DNA of 64,000 nt from Cristatella mucedo (lineage: Eukaryota > Bryozoa > Phylactolaemata > Cristatellidae), in NCBI GenBank assembly GCA_009760855.2, contig WPIO01000007.1:922501-986500 (forward strand), read 5' to 3'. The position numbers and the translations under genes were made by a program. Within the stretch, counting starts at the first letter, position 1. Every line of letters starts with the position of its first letter. The notes under the pieces are model-generated. The model was not told the origin of the DNA. It worked only from the letters and a program-made list of their open reading frames with translations, and did not search any database. Of this stretch, positions 60,814 through 64,000 are shown one piece after another.

Positions 60814-61272
60814 TCAACGGACTGGCGCTTTGAGGATGACTGGCCCTGTGCAGAGATATTTCCCGTCGCGGTAGTCACCAGTCTGGTTGTAATGCACTGC
60901 AGACAGGCAGATGCCGTTTCTCCAACAATGATAGCCTGACCCCAAGCAGAAAGGTTCAGCTAAGTCAAAAGATGCTACAGCTGCATGGCACGGTGCCACG
61001 GCCAAGCTCTGAGATTCCTTAGTCGGTCAGCATCGTTCAGGCAGGTATTGGTGAGCTGCCAGTGGGCAGCCAGAGTAACATCCTAAGCTGCATTCTGGAG
61101 GCGAGTTTCGGGCAGTCAGAAATATGATGTGAACCGGGGTGGCGAGACATGCTACTAGCACGTGGTAAGAAGTCGCCATTGTGCTAATTGCCTGTAAAAG
61201 CAGACCCAAAAACGCAATGACCCCCGTCCTAGTTAGCTTTAGCATATATCGGACGTTCAGTGACCATCTCAT
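60814..61272 (-). CDS. Possible minus-strand exons: membrane/secretory segment and degenerate LDLa-like module
   Basis: Two adjacent minus-strand frames look protein-like. The first (61272-61027, 81 codons) has a long hydrophobic helix (GVIAFLGLLLQAIS), then CSLGCYSGC. The second (61005-60814, 63 codons) reads FCLGSGYHCWRNGICLSAVH, then GDYRDGKYLC. The spacing resembles an LDL receptor class A module (C..nG.C ... D..dG...yC), but two expected Cys positions are Tyr or absent and the DGSDE box is incomplete. No splice pair was established. It could be a decayed exon or coincidence. Confidence 0.25.
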
Positions 61273-61364
61273 TGTAGCTGATCAAAATCTGAAGGCTTAT
61301 TGTAGCTGATAAAAATCTGAAGGCCGCTTGCACAAAAGGTTTTGTCTAAAAGCTGTTCAAGGCT

Positions 61365-61465
61365 TTCACTCAGAGGTAAGGCGGCACTCACTCTTCACCA
61401 CCCAGGTCATGAGTCCTGCAGTGGGCGATCCTTTATTGCAGAGTGCAAGCGGTAACCATAGTCGT
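61365..61465 (+). mobile_element. tRNA-derived SINE, family 1
   Basis: Box A-like cagaggtaaggcgg, then ggtcatgagtcctgcagtgg and gcgatcctttattgc shared with the other copies. A 29-bp direct duplication (ttgtagctgat(c/a)aaaatct) lies just upstream at 61271-61325. Confidence 0.6.
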
Positions 61466-61835
61466 TAAGGCTTTTCTTTCGCTATAAAACAGAAATCAGC
61501 TAATGTTGTTTTTAGCTAGAAACTTCATATTCAATCTTGTGGCTTGAGGCAACGGCTGGTGAGCTAGCGATTTGCTTGGATGAAGAAACTGCTTCATTCC
61601 CGGCATGCCAGCCCAGTGAGGTCGATGGCTATCCGCATATCGACTGTGGCACCCGGAGGCTTAATTGATATCCTATTGAGTATTCTGATAGTCACTTGGA
61701 GATTAAAGTTACCGAGGGCTTGGAAGGTTAATTCAGTGGGTACAAGCCGCAAACTTTGCTTTCGTTAATCATTTTATTCTTGAGAACAGTGCCATAGTTA
61801 TGGGCAAAATCTGCCGACCCATCTTTTATTACTCT
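61466..61835. other. No gene recognised
   Basis: Nothing supported in this interval. Confidence 0.35.
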
Positions 61836-62418
61836 ATATGTAATGTATCTCCGTCAGTAACTCTACAAAGTCATAAAGACCATGTCGGTGTTACGCAGGA
61901 GAGTTTTGTAAAGCGCACTCACAGCCTAAGCGGCTTTCGGTACGCATTCGGTAGCCAACAGACTTTGTCTCACGCAACAAAGAGAAAGTGGGAAGCATAG
62001 CAGAGTCAGGAGAGCAGTTGAGGTAGTGAATAGCATAGAAGTAGCAGTTCAGGACCGCTGAAAAAGATGTGCCATAGTCGGCAGTTGGAGAGTAGTTGTC
62101 GTTGCGTAAGAATTGTGGACACGAGTTCTACAGTCTAGGACCTGCAGAGCTAAAGCTTCTGTCGCCAACTGTCTTTAAGCTGAGGAATGGGACAGCTAAT
62201 TTATTGTCCCCACAGGACCTGAGGGCGCGAACAGGCTGAAACTGATGCAGCAGTTCAGCTAGGTACGAAGGAGTGCCGTAAGTGCCGTAAGAACTTTGCT
62301 CTGTATCCTTTGCTCAACCGGCAACCATCCTAGCTCTTTCAGCAGAGGTGACACGTGCTCAAACAGCTGGGACTTGAAGACCAGCCTTGCAGCCATATTC
62401 ATAGTCAACTGTAGTGGC
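61836..62418 (-). mobile_element. LINE family B, 3' UTR and C-terminal segment
   Basis: Tail tatgtaatgtatctccgtca, the full 3' UTR nearly identical to 21216-21494, then the reverse C-terminal segment of ORF2 (HVSPLLKELGWLPVEQRIQS, 62300-62360). Ends at a (TA)n tract. Confidence 0.93.
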
Positions 62419-62460
62419 ATATGTATATATATATATATATATATGTATATATGATATATG

Positions 62461-62500
<40 letters not shown>
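62419..62500. repeat. (TA)n microsatellite, palindromic
   Basis: TA runs interrupted by gta and atgtcat. LINE homology stops at its left edge. Confidence 0.95.
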
Positions 62501-62501
<1 letters not shown>

Positions 62502-64000
62502 AGCCCGCTGCTCAAGCAATACTAGATCATTTTTATGCTTTTTCGAAATGTAGCTTTATGGTAAGGACGGATGTTTTAGTTGTTTGTTGTGCTTTTAATG
62601 CACTATCACTGAGCTCACAATTGTCTTTATTCTTTGTAATATTGGCTGCCTCTGTCTTACGTTCTATTTAAAGCTCTGTATGCTACTAGTCATTTCATTG
62701 GTTAGTTGGTTTTATAAGGTAATTATTACACTGACATGAAAATCAGTTATTGTTGTGACAAACATATACCAAGGATTCACAGCAAGGCATGCATAGCAGA
62801 TTAATAGTCTTGATTATTAGCAAGGTTGACGATTAGGTCTTCAAGTGTCGTTCCCGTTCTTAGTGTGTTTACTTGCGTAACGCTTACTGCAGATCAGACT
62901 GACTCTGCAGTTCCCAAACACTTGGTGGTGATTTTCTTGGTTTTGACAGCCACCTACTTCTACTTGAATATTCAATGGAATACCATTTTCAATTATATAT
63001 TCCTGGTCAGTTTGAACAAGTTTTTAGGTCATGCTAGCGATCAGGAAGTCGACATTCAAGACCTGGCTTCAAGTCATCGTGATAGCGAGATTGTGTGCCG
63101 TTTTAATAATCTTTGAGCTTTAATGTGCCGTGCTCATTTGCTTTCGTCATTTGGATGACTGGACGCCTACCTCATTAAGAAGTTATCACCCGGTTTGTAG
63201 TCATTCAAGATGTGGTCGAGTGTGAACTACAAGACATATGAGTTATATATAATCATCAAGTTGCTATAGCATTCCACTAGCGAGCTCGTAAGTCAGGAAA
63301 ACGCCTTTAAATTAAGCATTACAATAGACGACAAGGGTAATCCTCGCAAGTGTCTCAAATGCAATGAATGAGATTGACGTCCGATTAATAAATCGGAGAA
63401 ATACAAGAGTTCAGCAAGTACAGGGTCAAGATCCATCCGTAACAAAGTCTCTAGCTGTCGTTACATTGATGTCGCATGCCTATAACGAACTAATGCCGAA
63501 CCAATTAATGGATGGCATACCACAATGCTAGTGTCTTTCCTAGCTAGCATCGTTACAATACATTGTTTTGGAAGCAGACCTTGGTCTCTCTTCACTCCTT
63601 CATAGCGAGCAGCCTTGGCGACACAGACCTATGAAAATAAAACGTGTTCTATTTGACGGCTGTCAGTTACCGAGACTTGCCAGCGTCTGGACAGCGAAAA
63701 ACAAGAGCAGACAAAAAGTAATGTTAAAGGAAATAAATCAATAGCTACTTCCGTGACTTGATTGATTCGAGCTTTCTACCTTCAGCTAGCCACCGTTGAC
63801 AAAGATGAGCTCCTCCCTGGTCTAAAGCAAGCCACGTGTTTCCGGCATCGCCAACGGGCCACCCAGTTGCGAAATGGGCTGAGCTCAGCAGTGACCACGT
63901 GCTCCTGAAACGCCTCCGCCGTTGTGGGAGTGATACGTCTTCATACATTTTAAGATGTCTAGTCACGTTTCCTTTGAAAGCGTGACTTCCACGACGTGAG
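62501..64000. other. No gene recognised
   Basis: A frame at 62826-63116 contains a hydrophobic segment (LVVIFLVLTATYFYL), but no good splice pair or family resemblance. The last kilobase shows nothing recognisable. Confidence 0.35.

Overview
The window looks like repeat-dense nuclear DNA of an invertebrate-type metazoan. No frame gives a long intact gene. Coding signal survives only as short exon-sized islands and decayed transposon ORFs. Three things point to an animal: (i) many copies of L2/CR1-like non-LTR retrotransposons whose C-terminal ORF2 matches the form common in invertebrate genomes, (ii) a broken copy of a Cys-rich gene family I know only from animals, and (iii) GT-AG style exon islands. 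A degenerate CCCTAAA (plant-type telomere motif) array is the one feature that sits oddly with this, so the taxon is left open. All identifications were made by eye; no database or alignment was run.

Layout. 1-1.8 kb is copy A of an unclassified dispersed repeat (called R here). 1.8-7.3 kb is the most gene-like part: CpG-rich patches, two first-exon candidates with signal peptides (5422-5596, 6799-6927) and two weaker exon candidates. 7.3-9.1 kb is an unusual block: a C-rich minisatellite, a LINE, a (TA)n tract, a frameshifted FLYWCH zinc finger, the telomere-like array, then the same minisatellite in inverted orientation. 9.1-29.1 kb is intergenic or intronic DNA with scattered LINE pieces and one strong internal exon candidate (20859-21111). 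29.1-34.4 and 36.4-38.7 kb show almost nothing recognisable. 38.7-45.6 kb is a nest of LINE copies in alternating orientation, including the longest one (41780-44310). 45.6-48.2 kb has short GC-rich repeats and a SINE. 48.2-48.9 kb is the Cys-rich gene relic in an AT-rich island. 49.1-62.5 kb is again LINE, SINE and microsatellite mosaic, with R copies B and C. The last 1.5 kb is unassigned.

Two LINE families can be told apart by their 3' ends. Family A ends in a conserved 3' UTR and an (ATT)n tail; family B ends in a different 3' UTR and an (ACATT)n-like tail. Both encode the same enzyme type: an APE-like endonuclease, then a reverse transcriptase with a YADD box, then a conserved C-terminal segment. 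At least 15 family A pieces and 12 family B pieces are visible; most are 5'-truncated and every one has frameshifts or stops. Two tRNA-derived SINE families are also present. The genes do not form an operon or a pathway; the window is mainly a record of retrotransposition with a few probable host exons between insertions.
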